64,000 nt of DNA, taken from Saccharopolyspora erythraea (lineage in GTDB: Bacteria > Actinomycetota > Actinomycetes > Mycobacteriales > Pseudonocardiaceae). The DNA lies in contig NZ_CP054839.1 in the NCBI RefSeq assembly GCF_018141105.1, positions 806,001 to 870,000 of the forward strand, in the 5' to 3' direction. Position numbers and translations under genes: made by a program. The notes below the pieces were generated by a model. The model made no database searches, was not told the origin of the DNA, and saw nothing but the letters and a program-made list of their open reading frames with translations. This document shows positions 1 to 27,502 of the stretch, in pieces. Every line of letters starts with the position of its first letter. The first letter of the stretch is position 1.

Positions 1-6156
<6,156 letters not shown>

Positions 6157-6196
6157 GTACGGCCTACCCCGCAGCCGCCGAAGAGACCGAGGAATT

Positions 6197-16900
<10,704 letters not shown>

Positions 16901-19900
16901 ATGAGCGGTGACAACGGCATGACCGAGGAAAAGCTCCGGCGCTACCTCAAGCGCACCGTCACCGAGCTCGACTCGGTGACCGCGCGACTGCGCGAGGTCG
17001 AGCAGCGGGCCGGTGAGCCGATCGCGATCGTCGGCATGGCCTGCCGGTTCCCCGGAGACGTGGACTCGCCGGAGTCGTTCTGGGAGTTCGTGTCCGGCGG
17101 CGGGGACGCCATCGCGGAGGCCCCCGCCGACCGCGGCTGGGAGCCGGACCCCGACGCCCGGCTGGGCGGGATGCTCGCGGCCGCGGGCGACTTCGACGCG
17201 GGCTTCTTCGGGATCTCGCCGCGCGAGGCGCTGGCGATGGACCCGCAGCAGCGCATCATGCTGGAGATCTCGTGGGAGGCACTGGAGCGCGCGGGCCACG
17301 ACCCGGTGTCCTTGCGCGGCAGCGCGACCGGGGTGTTCACCGGTGTCGGGGCCGTGGACTACGGCCCGCGACCCGACGAGGCGCCGGACGAGGTCCTCGG
17401 CTACGTCGGCACCGGCACCGCCTCCAGCGTCGCCTCCGGCCGGGTCGCCTACTGCCTGGGCCTGGAGGGCCCGGCTATCACGGTCGACACCGCCTGCTCC
17501 TCCGGGCTCACCGCCCTGCACCTGGCGATGGAGTCGCTGCGCCGGGACGAATGCGGCCTGGCGCTGGCCGGCGGCGTGACCGTGATGAGCAGTCCCGGGG
17601 CGTTCACCGAGTTCCGCAGCCAGGGCGGGCTCGCCGCCGACGGCCGGTGCAAGCCGTTCTCGAAGTCCGCCGACGGGTTCGGGCTGGCCGAGGGCGCCGG
17701 AGTCCTGGTGTTGCAACGGCTTTCGGCCGCGCAGAGGGAGGGCAGGCCGGTGCTGGCCGTGCTGCGCGGATCGGCGGTCAACCAGGACGGCGCCAGCAAC
17801 GGGCTGACCGCGCCGAGCGGGCCCGCCCAGCAGCGGGTCATCCGCAGGGCGCTGGAAAACGCCGGTGTCCGGGCGGGCGACGTGGACTACGTGGAGGCCC
17901 ACGGCACCGGCACCCGGCTGGGCGATCCCATCGAGGCGCACGCGCTGCTTTCGACCTACGGCGCGGAACGCGAGTCGGACGATCCACTGTGGATCGGTTC
18001 GGTCAAGTCCAACATCGGCCACACCCAGGCCGCCGCCGGCGTGGCCGGGGTGATGAAGGCGGTGCTGGCGCTGCGGCACGGCGAGATGCCGCGCACGCTG
18101 CACTTCGACGAGCCCTCGCCGCAGATCGAGTGGGACCTGGGCGCGGTGTCGGTGGTGTCGGAGCCACGGTCGTGGCCCGCCGGCGAGCGACCGCGCAGGG
18201 CGGGCGTCTCGTCGTTCGGCATCAGCGGCACCAACGCGCACGTCATCGTCGAGGAGGCCCCGAAGGCCGACGAGGCCGAGCCGGCACTGGACTCGGGGCC
18301 GGTCCCGCTGGTGCTGTCCGGCCGCGACGAGCAGGCGATGCGGGCGCAGGCGGGACGGCTGGCCGGCCACCTCGCCCGCGAGCCGCGGAACTCGTTGCGC
18401 GACATCGGTTTCACGCTGGCCACCCGCCGCAGCGCGTGGGAGCACCGCGCGGTGGTGGTCGGCGACCGCGACGACGCGCTCGACGGGCTGCGCGCGGTGG
18501 CCGACGGCCGCATCGCCGACCGGACGGCCACCGGCCAGGCCCGAACTCGCCGCGGCGTCGTGATGGTGTTCCCCGGCCAGGGAGCGCAGTGGCAGGGAAT
18601 GGCCCGCGACCTGCTGCGGGAGTCCCAGGTGTTCGCCGACTCGATCCGCGACTGCGAGCGGGCGCTGGCCCCGCACGTCGACTGGTCTTTGACCGAACTG
18701 CTCGGCGGAGCGCGCCCGCTGGACCGGGTCGACGTCGTCCAGCCCGCGCTTTTCGCGGTGATGGTGTCGTTGGCGGCGCTGTGGCGCTCGTACGGTGTCG
18801 AGCCCGCGGCGGTCGTCGGCCACTCGCAGGGCGAGATCGCCGCCGCGCACGTCGCCGGCGCGCTCACGCTGGAGGACGCCGCCAAGCTCGTCGCGGTCCG
18901 GAGCCGGGTCCTGCGCCGCCTCGGCGGCCAGGGCGGTATGGCGTCGTTCGGGCTGGGCACCGAGCAGGCGGCCGAACGGATCGGGCGCTTCGCGGGCGCG
19001 CTCTCCATCGCCTCGGTCAACGGCCCCCGGTCGGTCGTCGTCGCCGGGGAGAGCGGGCCGCTGGACGAGCTGATCGCCGAGTGCGAGGCCGAAGGCATCA
19101 CGGCGCGCCGCATCCCCGTCGACTACGCCTCCCACTCACCGCAGGTGGAGTCGCTGCGCGAGGAGCTGCTGACCGAGCTGGCGGGCATCTCCCCGGTGTC
19201 GGCCGACGTAGCGCTCTACTCGACCACGACCGGCCAGCCCATCGACACCGCCACGATGGACACGGCCTACTGGTACGCGAACCTGCGCGAGCAGGTCCGC
19301 TTCCAGGACGCGACGCGGCAGCTCGCCGAGGCGGGGTTCGACGCGTTCGTCGAGGTCAGCCCGCACCCGGTGCTGACGGTCGGCATCGAGGCCACGCTGG
19401 ACTCCGCGCTCCCGGCCGCCTCCGGTTCCTGCGTCGTGGGCACGCTGCGGCGGGACCGCGGCGGCCTGGCCGACTTCCACACCGCGCTCGGAGAGGCGTA
19501 CGCGCAGGGCGTGGAGGTCGACTGGAGCACCGCCTTCCCCGACGCGCGGCCGGTCGAGCTGCCCGTCTACCCCTTCCAGCGGCAGCGGTACTGGCTGCCG
19601 ATCCCCACCGGCGGGCGCGCGCGGGACGAGGACGACTGGCGCTACCAGGTCGTATGGCGGGACGCCGAGTGGGAGAGCGCTTCGCCGGCCGGGCGCGTGC
19701 TGCTGGTGTCCGGACCGGGCGTGCCGCCCGAGTTGTCGGACGACGTCCGAAGTGGACTGGAGCAGAGTGGTGCGACGGTCCTGACCTGCGACGTGGAATC
19801 CCGCTCGGCCATCGGCACCGCCCTGGAGGCCGCCGACACCGACGCTCTGTCCACGGTGGTGTCGTTGACGGCCCGCGGCGAGGCCGTCGATCCGTCGCTG

Positions 19901-22900
19901 GACGCGCTCGCCCTGGTCCAGGCGCTCGGCGCGGCCGGGGTCGAAGCGCCGCTGTGGGTGCTGACGCGCAACGCCGTGCAGGTGGCCGACGGCGATCCGG
20001 TCGATCCGGCGCAGGCGATGGTGGGCGGTCTCGGCCGCGTGGTCGGCATCGAGCAGCCGGGCCGCTGGGGCGGCCTGGTGGACCTGGTCGACGCCGACGC
20101 CGCGTCGATCCGGGCGCTGGCCGCGGTGCTGGCGGACCCGCGCGGTGAGGAGCAGGTCGCGATCCGGCCGGACGGGATCAAGGTGGCGCGGTTCGTGCCG
20201 GCCCCCGCCCGCGCCGCTCGCACCCGCTGGAGCCCGCGCGGCACCGTGCTGGTCACCGGTGGCACCGGAGGGATCGGCGCGCACGTCGCCCGCTGGCTGG
20301 CCCGCTCGGGCGCCGAGCACCTGGTGCTGCTGGGCAGGCGCGGCGCCGACGCGCCCGGTGCGGCCGAGCTGCGGGAGGAGCTGGCCGCGCTCGGCGCGGG
20401 CGTGACCATCGCTGCCTGCGACGTCGCCGATCGGGCCAGGCTGGAGGCGGTGCTCGCCGCGGAGCGTGCCGAGGGGCGCACGGTCAGCGCCGTGCTGCAC
20501 GCGGCGGGGATCTCCCGGTCCACCCCCGTCGAGGACCTCACCGAGGCCGAGTTCACCGAGATCACCGACGCGAAGGTGCGCGGCACCGCCAACCTGGACG
20601 AACTCTGCCCGGACCTCGACGCCTTCGTGCTGTTCTCCTCGAACGCGGGCGTGTGGGGCAGCCCCGGGCTCGCCTCCTACGCGGCGGCCAACGCCTTCCT
20701 CGACGGCTTCGCGCGGCGGCGCCGGAGCGAGGGCGCGCCGGTGACGTCCATCGCCTGGGGCCTCTGGGCCGGGCAGAACATGGCCGGGGACGAGGGCGGC
20801 GAGTACCTGCGCGGCCAGGGACTGCGGGCCATGGATTCGGAGCGGGCCGTCGAGGAACTGCACATCACCCTCGACCACGGCCAGACGTGCGTGTCCGTCG
20901 TGGACATGGACCGCAGGCGCTTCGTCGAGCTGTTCACCGCGGCCCGGCACCGGCCGCTGTTCGACGAGATCGCCGGTACCGGGGCGGAAGCCCGGCAGAG
21001 CGAGGAAGGCCCGGCGCTGGCGCAGCGGCTCGCGCCGCTGTCGGCGGCCGAACGGCGTGAGCACCTCGCGCGCCTGGTCCACGCCGAGGTCACCGCGGTG
21101 CTCGGCCACGGCGAGGACGCGGCGATCGACCGCGACCGCGCCTTCCGCGACCTCGGGTTCGATTCCATGACCGCCGTCGACCTGCGCAACCGGCTCACCG
21201 CGGTGACCGGAGTGCGGGAAGCCGCGACGGTGGTATTCGACCACCCGACCATCACCCGGCTCGCCGAGCACTACCTGGAGCGGCTCGTCGGCGAAGCCGA
21301 GGCGGAGCACGCCCCGGCGCTCGTGCGCGAGGCGCCGCAGGATGCCGACGACCCGATCGCGATCGTCGGAATGGCCTGCCGCTTCGCCGGGGGCGTGCAC
21401 AACCCCGGCGAGCTGTGGGAGTTCATCGTCGGCGGCGGAGACGCCGTGACCGAGATGCCCACCGACCGGGGCTGGGACCTCGACGCGCTGTTCGACCCGG
21501 ACCCGCAGCGCCACGGCACCAGCTACTCCCGCCACGGCGCGTTCCTCGACCGGGCCGGTGACTTCGACGCGGCGTTCTTCGGGATCTCGCCGCGCGAGGC
21601 GCTGGCGATGGACCCGCAGCAGCGCCAGGTGCTCGAGACGACGTGGGAGCTGTTCGAGAACGCCGGCATCGACCCGCACTCGCTGCGGGGCAGCGACACC
21701 GGCATCTTCCTCGGCGCCGCGTACCAGGGCTACGGCCAGGACGCGGTGGTGCCCGAGGACAGCGAGGGCTACCTGCTCACCGGCAACTCCTCCGCCGTGG
21801 TGTCCGGCCGCGTCGCCTACGTGCTGGGGCTGGAAGGTCCCGCGGTCACGGTGGACACGGCGTGTTCGTCGTCGCTGGTGGCGTTGCATTCGGCGTGTGG
21901 TTCGTTGCGTGACGGGGACTGCGGTCTTGCGGTTGCCGGTGGTGTGTCGGTGATGGCGGGCCCGGAGGTGTTCACCGAGTTCTCCCGCCAGGGCGGCCTG
22001 GCCGTGGACGGGCGCTGCAAGGCGTTCTCCGCCGAGGCCGACGGCTTCGGCTTCGCGGAGGGCGTCGCGGTGGTCCTGCTCCAGCGGTTGTCCGACGCCC
22101 GCAGGGCAGGTCGCCAGGTGCTGGGCGTGGTAGCAGGCTCGGCGATCAACCAGGACGGCGCGAGCAACGGTCTCGCGGCGCCGAGCGGCGTCGCCCAGCA
22201 GCGGGTGATCCGCAAGGCGTGGGCGCGTGCGGGGATCACGGGTGCGGACGTGGCCGTGGTGGAAGCGCATGGGACCGGTACGCGGCTGGGTGATCCGGTG
22301 GAGGCGTCGGCGTTGCTGGCGACCTACGGCAAGTCGCGCGGGTCGTCGGCACCTCTCCTGCTGGGTTCGGTGAAGTCGAACATCGGTCACGCGCAGGCGG
22401 CCGCGGGTGTCGCGGGCGTGATCAAGGTGGTTCTCGGGTTGAACCGCGGCCTGGTGCCGCCGATGCTGTGCCGCGGTGAGCGGTCGCCACTGATCGAATG
22501 GTCCTCGGGCGGTGTGGAACTGGCAGATTCGGTGAGCCCGTGGCCGCGCGCCGCCGACGGGGTGCGCCGTGCCGGCGTGTCGGCGTTCGGGGTGAGCGGG
22601 ACGAACGCGCACGTGATCATCGCCGAGCCGCCGGAGCCCGAGCCGCTGCCGGAACCCGAACCGGTGGGCGTGCTGGCCGCTGCGAGCTCGGTGCCGGTGG
22701 TGCTGTCGGCCAGGACCGAGACGGCGCTCGCGGCCCAGGCGCGGCTCCTGGAGTCCGCAGTGGACGAATCGGTTCCGTTGGAGGCATTGGCTTCCGCGTT
22801 GGCGACCGGACGCGCGCACCTGCCGCGTCGCGCGGCGTTGCTGGCACGCGACCACGAACAGCTCCGGGAACAGCTGCGGGCCGTGGCCGAGGGCTTGGCG

Positions 22901-25900
22901 GCCCCCGGAGTCACCACCGGCGCCGCTTCCGGTGGTGGCGTGGTGTTCGTCTTCCCCGGTCAGGGCGCCCAGTGGCAGGGCATGGCGCGGGGGCTGCTCT
23001 CGGTCCCCGTCTTCGCCGAGTCGGTAGCCGAGTGCGATGCGGTGCTGACCGAGGTCGCCGGGTTCTCCGCGTCCGAGGTGCTGGAGCAGCGTGCGGACGC
23101 GCCGTCGCTCGACCGCGTGGATGTCGTGCAGCCGGTGCTGTTCGCGGTGATGGTGTCGCTGGCGCGGTTGTGGGGCGCCTGCGGCGTCAGCCCTTCGGCC
23201 GTCATCGGCCACTCCCAGGGCGAGATCGCGGCCGCGGTGGTGGCCGGAGCGTTGTCGCTGGAGGACGGCGTGCGCGTCGTGGCCCTGCGTGCGAAGGCGT
23301 TGCGCGCGCTGGCGGGCAAGGGCGGCATGGTCTCGCTGGCGGCTCCCGGCGAACGTGCCCGCGCGCTGATCGCACCCTGGGAGGACCGGATCTCCGTCGC
23401 GGCGGTCAACTCCCCGTCCTCGGTCGTGGTCTCCGGCGACCCGGAGGCCCTGGCCGAACTCGTTGCCCGTTGCGACGACGAAGGCGTGCGCGCCAAGACA
23501 CTCCCGGTGGACTACGCCTCGCACTCCCGCCACGTCGAGGGCATCCGCGAGACGATCCTCGCCGACCTCGACGGCATCGCCGGGCGGCGCGCCGGAATCC
23601 CGCTCTACTCCACGCTGCACGGCGAACGCCGCGACGGCACCGACCTGGGTTCGCGGTACTGGTACGACAACCTGCGCTCCCAGGTGCGCTTCGACGAGGC
23701 GGTCTCGGCCGCCGTCGCCGACGGCCACGCCACCTTCGTGGAGATGAGCCCGCACCCGGTGCTCACCGCGGCGGTGCAGGAGATCGCCGCGGACGCCGTG
23801 GCCATCGGGTCGCTGCACCGCGACACCGCGGAGGAGCACCTGATCGCCGAGCTCGCCCGCGCCCACGTGCACGGCGTGGCCGTGGACTGGCGGGTCGTCT
23901 TCCCGGCGGCACCCCCGGTGGCGCTGCCGAACTACCCGTTCGAGCCCCAGCGGTACTGGCTCGCGCCCGAGGTGTCCGACCAGCTCGCCGACGCCCGCTA
24001 CCGCGTCGACTGGCGACCGCTGGCCACCACGCCGGTGAACCTGGACGGGGACTACCTCGTCCACGGTCCCGCCCCGGAGTCGCTGACCAGCGCCGTCGAG
24101 AAGGCCGGAGGCCGCGTCGTGCCGGTAGCCTCGGCCGACCGCGAAGCGCTCGCGGCGGCCCTGCGGGAGGCGCCGGGCGAGGTCGCCGGAGTGCTCTCGG
24201 TCGACACCGACGCCGCAACGCACCTCGCCCTGCACCAGTCGCTGGGTGAAGCCGGCGTACGGGCCCCGCTCTGGCTGGTCACCAGCGGAGCGGTCGCGTT
24301 CGGAGAGCACGAGCCGGTCGATCCCGAGCAGGCGATGGTGTGGGGTCTCGGGCGCGTCATGGGCCTGGAGACGCCGGAGCGGTGGGGCGGGCTGGTGGAC
24401 CTGCCTGCCGAACCCGCGCGGGAGGACGTCGAGGCGTTCGTCGCCTGCCTCGGCGCGGACGGCCACGAGGACCAGGTCGCGGTCCGCGACCACGCCCGCT
24501 ACGGCCGCCGCCTCGTCCGCGCTCCGCTCGGCACCCGCGAGTCGAGCTGGGAACCGGCGGGCACGGCGCTGGTCACCGGCGGCACCGGTGCTCTCGGCGG
24601 CCACGTCGCCCGCCACCTCGCCAGGTGCGGGGTGGAGGACCTGGTTCTGGTCAGCAGGCGCGGCGTCGACGCTCCCGGCGCGGCCGAGCTGGAAGCCGAA
24701 CTGGTCGCCCTCGGTGCGAAGACGACCATCACCGCCTGCGACGTGGCCGACCGCGAGCAGCTCGCCGAGCTGCTGGAAGACCTGCGCGGGCAGGGACGTC
24801 CGGTGCGGACCGTCGTGCACACCGCCGGGGTGCCCGAGTCGCGTCCGCTGCACGAGATCGACGAGCTGGAGTCGGTCTGCGCGGCGAAGGTGACCGGGGC
24901 CGGGCTGCTCGACGAGCTGTGCCCGGACGCCGGCACCTTCGTCCTGTTCTCCTCCGGAGCGGGGGTCTGGGGCAGCGCGAACCTCGGCGCCTACTCCGCG
25001 GCCAACGCCTACCTCGACGCGCTGGCCCACCGCCGCCGCGCCGAAGGGCGCGCGGCGACGTCCGTCGCGTGGGGCGCCTGGGCGGGCGAGGGCATGGCCA
25101 CCGGCGACCTCGACGGGCTCCTCCGGCGCGGCCTGCGCCCGATGGCGCCCGAGCGCGCGATCCGCGCGCTGCACCAGGCCCTGGACAACGGCGACACGTG
25201 CGTGTCGATCGCCGACATCGACTGGGAGCGCTTCGCGGTCGGCTTCACCGCCGCCCGGCCCAGGCCGCTGCTCGACGAGCTGGTCACGTCCGCGGTGGCG
25301 GCCGTCCCGGCGGTGCAGGCGGCCCCGGCGCGGGAGATGACCACCGAGGAGCTGCTGGAGTTCACGCACTCGCACGTCGCGGCGATCCTCGGCCACTCCA
25401 GCCCGGACGCGGTCGGGCAGGACCAGCCGTTCACCGAGCTCGGATTCGACTCGCTGACCGCGGTCGGGCTGCGCAACCAGCTCCAGCGGGCCACCGGGCT
25501 CGCGCTGCCCGCGACGCTGGTGTTCGAGCACCCCACCGTCCGCAGACTTGCCGACCACATAGGACAGCAGCTCGCCAGTGGGACTACCGCGCGGGAAACG
25601 AGCAGCGCTCTCCGCGACGGCTACCGGCAGGCGGGCGTGTCGGGGAGGGTCCGGCCCTACCTCGACCTGCTGGCCGGGCTGTCGGACTTCCGCGAGCACT
25701 TCGACGGCTCCGACGGGTTCTCCCTCGATCTCGTCGACATGGCCGACGGTCCAGGAGAGGTCACGGTGATCTGCTGCGCGGGAACGGCGGCGATCTCCGG
25801 TCCGCACGAGTTCACCAGGCTCGCCGGGGCCCTGCGCGGAATCGCTCCGGTTCGGGCCGTGCCCCAACCCGGCTATGAGGAGGGCCAGCCACTGCCGTCG

Positions 25901-26410
25901 TCGATGGCGGCGGTGGCGGCCGTGCAGGCCGATGCGGTCATCAGGGCCCAGGAGGGCAAACCGTTCGTGGTGGCCGGTCACTCCGCGGGGGCGCTGATGG
26001 CCTACGCGCTCGCGACCGAACTGCTCGATCGCGGGCACCCGCCGCGCGGTGTCGTGCTGATCGACGTCTACCCGCCAGGGCACCAGGACGCGATGAACGC
26101 CTGGCTGGAGGAGCTGACCGCCACGCTGTTCGACCGCGAGACGGTGCGGATGGACGACACCAGGCTCACCGCGCTGGGCGCCTACGACCGCCTCACCGGC
26201 CAGTGGCGACCCCGGGAAACCGGGCTGCCGACGCTGCTGGTCAGCGCCAGCGAGCCGATGGGTCCGTGGCCCGACGACGGCTGGAAGCCGGCGTGGCCCT
26301 TCGAGCACGACACCGTCGCCGTCCCCGGCGACCACTTCACGATGGTCCAGGAGCACGCCGACGCGATCGCGCGGCACATCGACGCCTGGCTGGGCGGAGG
26401 AAACACATGA
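16901..26410 (+). CDS. eryAIII: 6-deoxyerythronolide B synthase 3 (DEBS3), modules 5 and 6 plus thioesterase
   Basis: A 3169-residue type I PKS whose ATG follows directly on the TAG stop of eryAII. After a coiled-coil docking helix come KS5 (Cys199, with TACSSG rather than TACSSS), AT5 (Ser642), KR5, ACP5 (Ser1422), KS6 (Cys1655), AT6 (Ser2105), KR6, ACP6 (Ser2851) and TE. Both ATs carry YASH, predicting methylmalonyl-CoA. Both KRs lack LDD and have the Trp of A-type reductases. The TE has GHSAG (Ser3028), Asp3055 in LIDVYPP and His3145 in GDHF, the triad that cyclises the heptaketide to 6-deoxyerythronolide B. Its stop overlaps the eryCII start (ATGA), implying coupled translation. Confidence 0.98.
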   Translation: MSGDNGMTEEKLRRYLKRTVTELDSVTARLREVEQRAGEPIAIVGMACRFPGDVDSPESFWEFVSGGGDAIAEAPADRGWEPDPDARLGGMLAAAGDFDAGFFGISPREALAMDPQQRIMLEISWEALERAGHDPVSLRGSATGVFTGVGAVDYGPRPDEAPDEVLGYVGTGTASSVASGRVAYCLGLEGPAITVDTACSSGLTALHLAMESLRRDECGLALAGGVTVMSSPGAFTEFRSQGGLAADGRCKPFSKSADGFGLAEGAGVLVLQRLSAAQREGRPVLAVLRGSAVNQDGASNGLTAPSGPAQQRVIRRALENAGVRAGDVDYVEAHGTGTRLGDPIEAHALLSTYGAERESDDPLWIGSVKSNIGHTQAAAGVAGVMKAVLALRHGEMPRTLHFDEPSPQIEWDLGAVSVVSEPRSWPAGERPRRAGVSSFGISGTNAHVIVEEAPKADEAEPALDSGPVPLVLSGRDEQAMRAQAGRLAGHLAREPRNSLRDIGFTLATRRSAWEHRAVVVGDRDDALDGLRAVADGRIADRTATGQARTRRGVVMVFPGQGAQWQGMARDLLRESQVFADSIRDCERALAPHVDWSLTELLGGARPLDRVDVVQPALFAVMVSLAALWRSYGVEPAAVVGHSQGEIAAAHVAGALTLEDAAKLVAVRSRVLRRLGGQGGMASFGLGTEQAAERIGRFAGALSIASVNGPRSVVVAGESGPLDELIAECEAEGITARRIPVDYASHSPQVESLREELLTELAGISPVSADVALYSTTTGQPIDTATMDTAYWYANLREQVRFQDATRQLAEAGFDAFVEVSPHPVLTVGIEATLDSALPAASGSCVVGTLRRDRGGLADFHTALGEAYAQGVEVDWSTAFPDARPVELPVYPFQRQRYWLPIPTGGRARDEDDWRYQVVWRDAEWESASPAGRVLLVSGPGVPPELSDDVRSGLEQSGATVLTCDVESRSAIGTALEAADTDALSTVVSLTARGEAVDPSLDALALVQALGAAGVEAPLWVLTRNAVQVADGDPVDPAQAMVGGLGRVVGIEQPGRWGGLVDLVDADAASIRALAAVLADPRGEEQVAIRPDGIKVARFVPAPARAARTRWSPRGTVLVTGGTGGIGAHVARWLARSGAEHLVLLGRRGADAPGAAELREELAALGAGVTIAACDVADRARLEAVLAAERAEGRTVSAVLHAAGISRSTPVEDLTEAEFTEITDAKVRGTANLDELCPDLDAFVLFSSNAGVWGSPGLASYAAANAFLDGFARRRRSEGAPVTSIAWGLWAGQNMAGDEGGEYLRGQGLRAMDSERAVEELHITLDHGQTCVSVVDMDRRRFVELFTAARHRPLFDEIAGTGAEARQSEEGPALAQRLAPLSAAERREHLARLVHAEVTAVLGHGEDAAIDRDRAFRDLGFDSMTAVDLRNRLTAVTGVREAATVVFDHPTITRLAEHYLERLVGEAEAEHAPALVREAPQDADDPIAIVGMACRFAGGVHNPGELWEFIVGGGDAVTEMPTDRGWDLDALFDPDPQRHGTSYSRHGAFLDRAGDFDAAFFGISPREALAMDPQQRQVLETTWELFENAGIDPHSLRGSDTGIFLGAAYQGYGQDAVVPEDSEGYLLTGNSSAVVSGRVAYVLGLEGPAVTVDTACSSSLVALHSACGSLRDGDCGLAVAGGVSVMAGPEVFTEFSRQGGLAVDGRCKAFSAEADGFGFAEGVAVVLLQRLSDARRAGRQVLGVVAGSAINQDGASNGLAAPSGVAQQRVIRKAWARAGITGADVAVVEAHGTGTRLGDPVEASALLATYGKSRGSSAPLLLGSVKSNIGHAQAAAGVAGVIKVVLGLNRGLVPPMLCRGERSPLIEWSSGGVELADSVSPWPRAADGVRRAGVSAFGVSGTNAHVIIAEPPEPEPLPEPEPVGVLAAASSVPVVLSARTETALAAQARLLESAVDESVPLEALASALATGRAHLPRRAALLARDHEQLREQLRAVAEGLAAPGVTTGAASGGGVVFVFPGQGAQWQGMARGLLSVPVFAESVAECDAVLTEVAGFSASEVLEQRADAPSLDRVDVVQPVLFAVMVSLARLWGACGVSPSAVIGHSQGEIAAAVVAGALSLEDGVRVVALRAKALRALAGKGGMVSLAAPGERARALIAPWEDRISVAAVNSPSSVVVSGDPEALAELVARCDDEGVRAKTLPVDYASHSRHVEGIRETILADLDGIAGRRAGIPLYSTLHGERRDGTDLGSRYWYDNLRSQVRFDEAVSAAVADGHATFVEMSPHPVLTAAVQEIAADAVAIGSLHRDTAEEHLIAELARAHVHGVAVDWRVVFPAAPPVALPNYPFEPQRYWLAPEVSDQLADARYRVDWRPLATTPVNLDGDYLVHGPAPESLTSAVEKAGGRVVPVASADREALAAALREAPGEVAGVLSVDTDAATHLALHQSLGEAGVRAPLWLVTSGAVAFGEHEPVDPEQAMVWGLGRVMGLETPERWGGLVDLPAEPAREDVEAFVACLGADGHEDQVAVRDHARYGRRLVRAPLGTRESSWEPAGTALVTGGTGALGGHVARHLARCGVEDLVLVSRRGVDAPGAAELEAELVALGAKTTITACDVADREQLAELLEDLRGQGRPVRTVVHTAGVPESRPLHEIDELESVCAAKVTGAGLLDELCPDAGTFVLFSSGAGVWGSANLGAYSAANAYLDALAHRRRAEGRAATSVAWGAWAGEGMATGDLDGLLRRGLRPMAPERAIRALHQALDNGDTCVSIADIDWERFAVGFTAARPRPLLDELVTSAVAAVPAVQAAPAREMTTEELLEFTHSHVAAILGHSSPDAVGQDQPFTELGFDSLTAVGLRNQLQRATGLALPATLVFEHPTVRRLADHIGQQLASGTTARETSSALRDGYRQAGVSGRVRPYLDLLAGLSDFREHFDGSDGFSLDLVDMADGPGEVTVICCAGTAAISGPHEFTRLAGALRGIAPVRAVPQPGYEEGQPLPSSMAAVAAVQADAVIRAQEGKPFVVAGHSAGALMAYALATELLDRGHPPRGVVLIDVYPPGHQDAMNAWLEELTATLFDRETVRMDDTRLTALGAYDRLTGQWRPRETGLPTLLVSASEPMGPWPDDGWKPAWPFEHDTVAVPGDHFTMVQEHADAIARHIDAWLGGGNT

Positions 26411-27492
26411 CCACGACCGATCGCGCCGCGCTGGGCAGGAAGCTCCAGATGGTTCGCGGCCTGCACTGGGGCTACGGCAGCAACGGCGACCCGTACCCGA
26501 TGCTGCTGTGCGGACACGACGACGACCCGCAGCGCTGGTACCGCTCGATGCGCGAGTCCGGCGTGCGGCGAAGCCGCACCGAGACGTGGGTGGTGGCCGA
26601 CCACGCCACCGCGCGGCAGGTGCTCGACGACCCCGCCTTCACCCGCGCCACCGGACGCACACCGGAATGGCTGCGAGCGGCGGGTGCTCCGCCCGCCGAA
26701 TGGGCCCAGCCGTTCCGGGACGTGCACGCCGCGTCCTGGGAGGGCGAGGTTCCCGACGCCGACGAGCTGGCGGAGAGCTTCGCCGGTCTGCTCCCCGGCG
26801 CGGGTGCGCGGCTGGACCTGGTCCGCGACTTCGCCTGGCAGGTACCGGTGCAGGGCATGAACGGGGTGCTCGGCGCAGCCGATGCGCTGCGCGGCGCCGC
26901 GTGGGACGCGCGCGTCAGCCTGGACGCCCAGCTCAGCCCGCAGCAGCTCGCGGTGACCGAAGCAGCGGTCGCGGCACTGCCCGCCGACCCCGCGCTGCGC
27001 GCCCTGTTCGCCGGGGCCGAGATGACCGCCAACACCGTGGTCAACGTGGTACTGGCGGTCGCCGCCGAACCGCGGCTGGCCGAACGGATCGCCGACGACC
27101 CCGCCGTCGCGCAGCGCACCGTCGCCGAGGTGCTGCGCCTGCACCCGGCGCTGCACCTGGAGCGGCGCACGGCCACCACCGAACTGCGGCTGGGCGAGCA
27201 TGAGATCGGCGAAGGCGACGAGGTCGTGGTCGTCGTCGGGGCGGCCAACCGCGACCCGGAGGCCTTCGCCGAGCCCGACCGCCTCGACGTCGACCGCCCT
27301 GACGCCGACCACGCGCTGTCGGCGCATCGCGGCCACCCCGGCATGCTCGACGAACTGGTCACCGCGCTCGCCACCGCCGCACTGCGGGCCGCCGCCAAGG
27401 CGCTGCCCGGACTCACGCCCAGCGGCCCGGTCGTCCGGCGCCGCCGCTCACCCGTCCTGCGGGGAGCCAACCGCTGCCCCGTCGAGCTCTGA
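26407..27492 (+). CDS. eryCII: EryCII, haem-less P450-like activator of the desosaminyltransferase
   Basis: 361 residues, the length known for EryCII. It has the cytochrome P450 fold: an I-helix-like AGAEMTANTV segment, an ExxR-like VAEVLRLHPALH stretch and a GAANRDPEAF segment. The haem-ligand loop FGxGxHxC is missing; the matching region reads HALSAHRGHPG with no Cys. It therefore cannot bind haem by the normal thiolate. In this family such proteins (DesVIII, TylMIII type) are partners that fold or activate the adjacent glycosyltransferase, here EryCIII. ATGA overlap with eryAIII and an 11-bp gap to eryCIII support one transcript and a stoichiometric complex. Confidence 0.96.
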   Translation: MTTTDRAALGRKLQMVRGLHWGYGSNGDPYPMLLCGHDDDPQRWYRSMRESGVRRSRTETWVVADHATARQVLDDPAFTRATGRTPEWLRAAGAPPAEWAQPFRDVHAASWEGEVPDADELAESFAGLLPGAGARLDLVRDFAWQVPVQGMNGVLGAADALRGAAWDARVSLDAQLSPQQLAVTEAAVAALPADPALRALFAGAEMTANTVVNVVLAVAAEPRLAERIADDPAVAQRTVAEVLRLHPALHLERRTATTELRLGEHEIGEGDEVVVVVGAANRDPEAFAEPDRLDVDRPDADHALSAHRGHPGMLDELVTALATAALRAAAKALPGLTPSGPVVRRRRSPVLRGANRCPVEL

Positions 27493-27502
27493 GGTAACCG
27501 CG

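Noticed and set aside
19136-26377. 2413-residue minus-strand open frame inside eryAIII
   Set aside because: Same effect: low-complexity translation, no ribosome site, and complete overlap with conserved modules.
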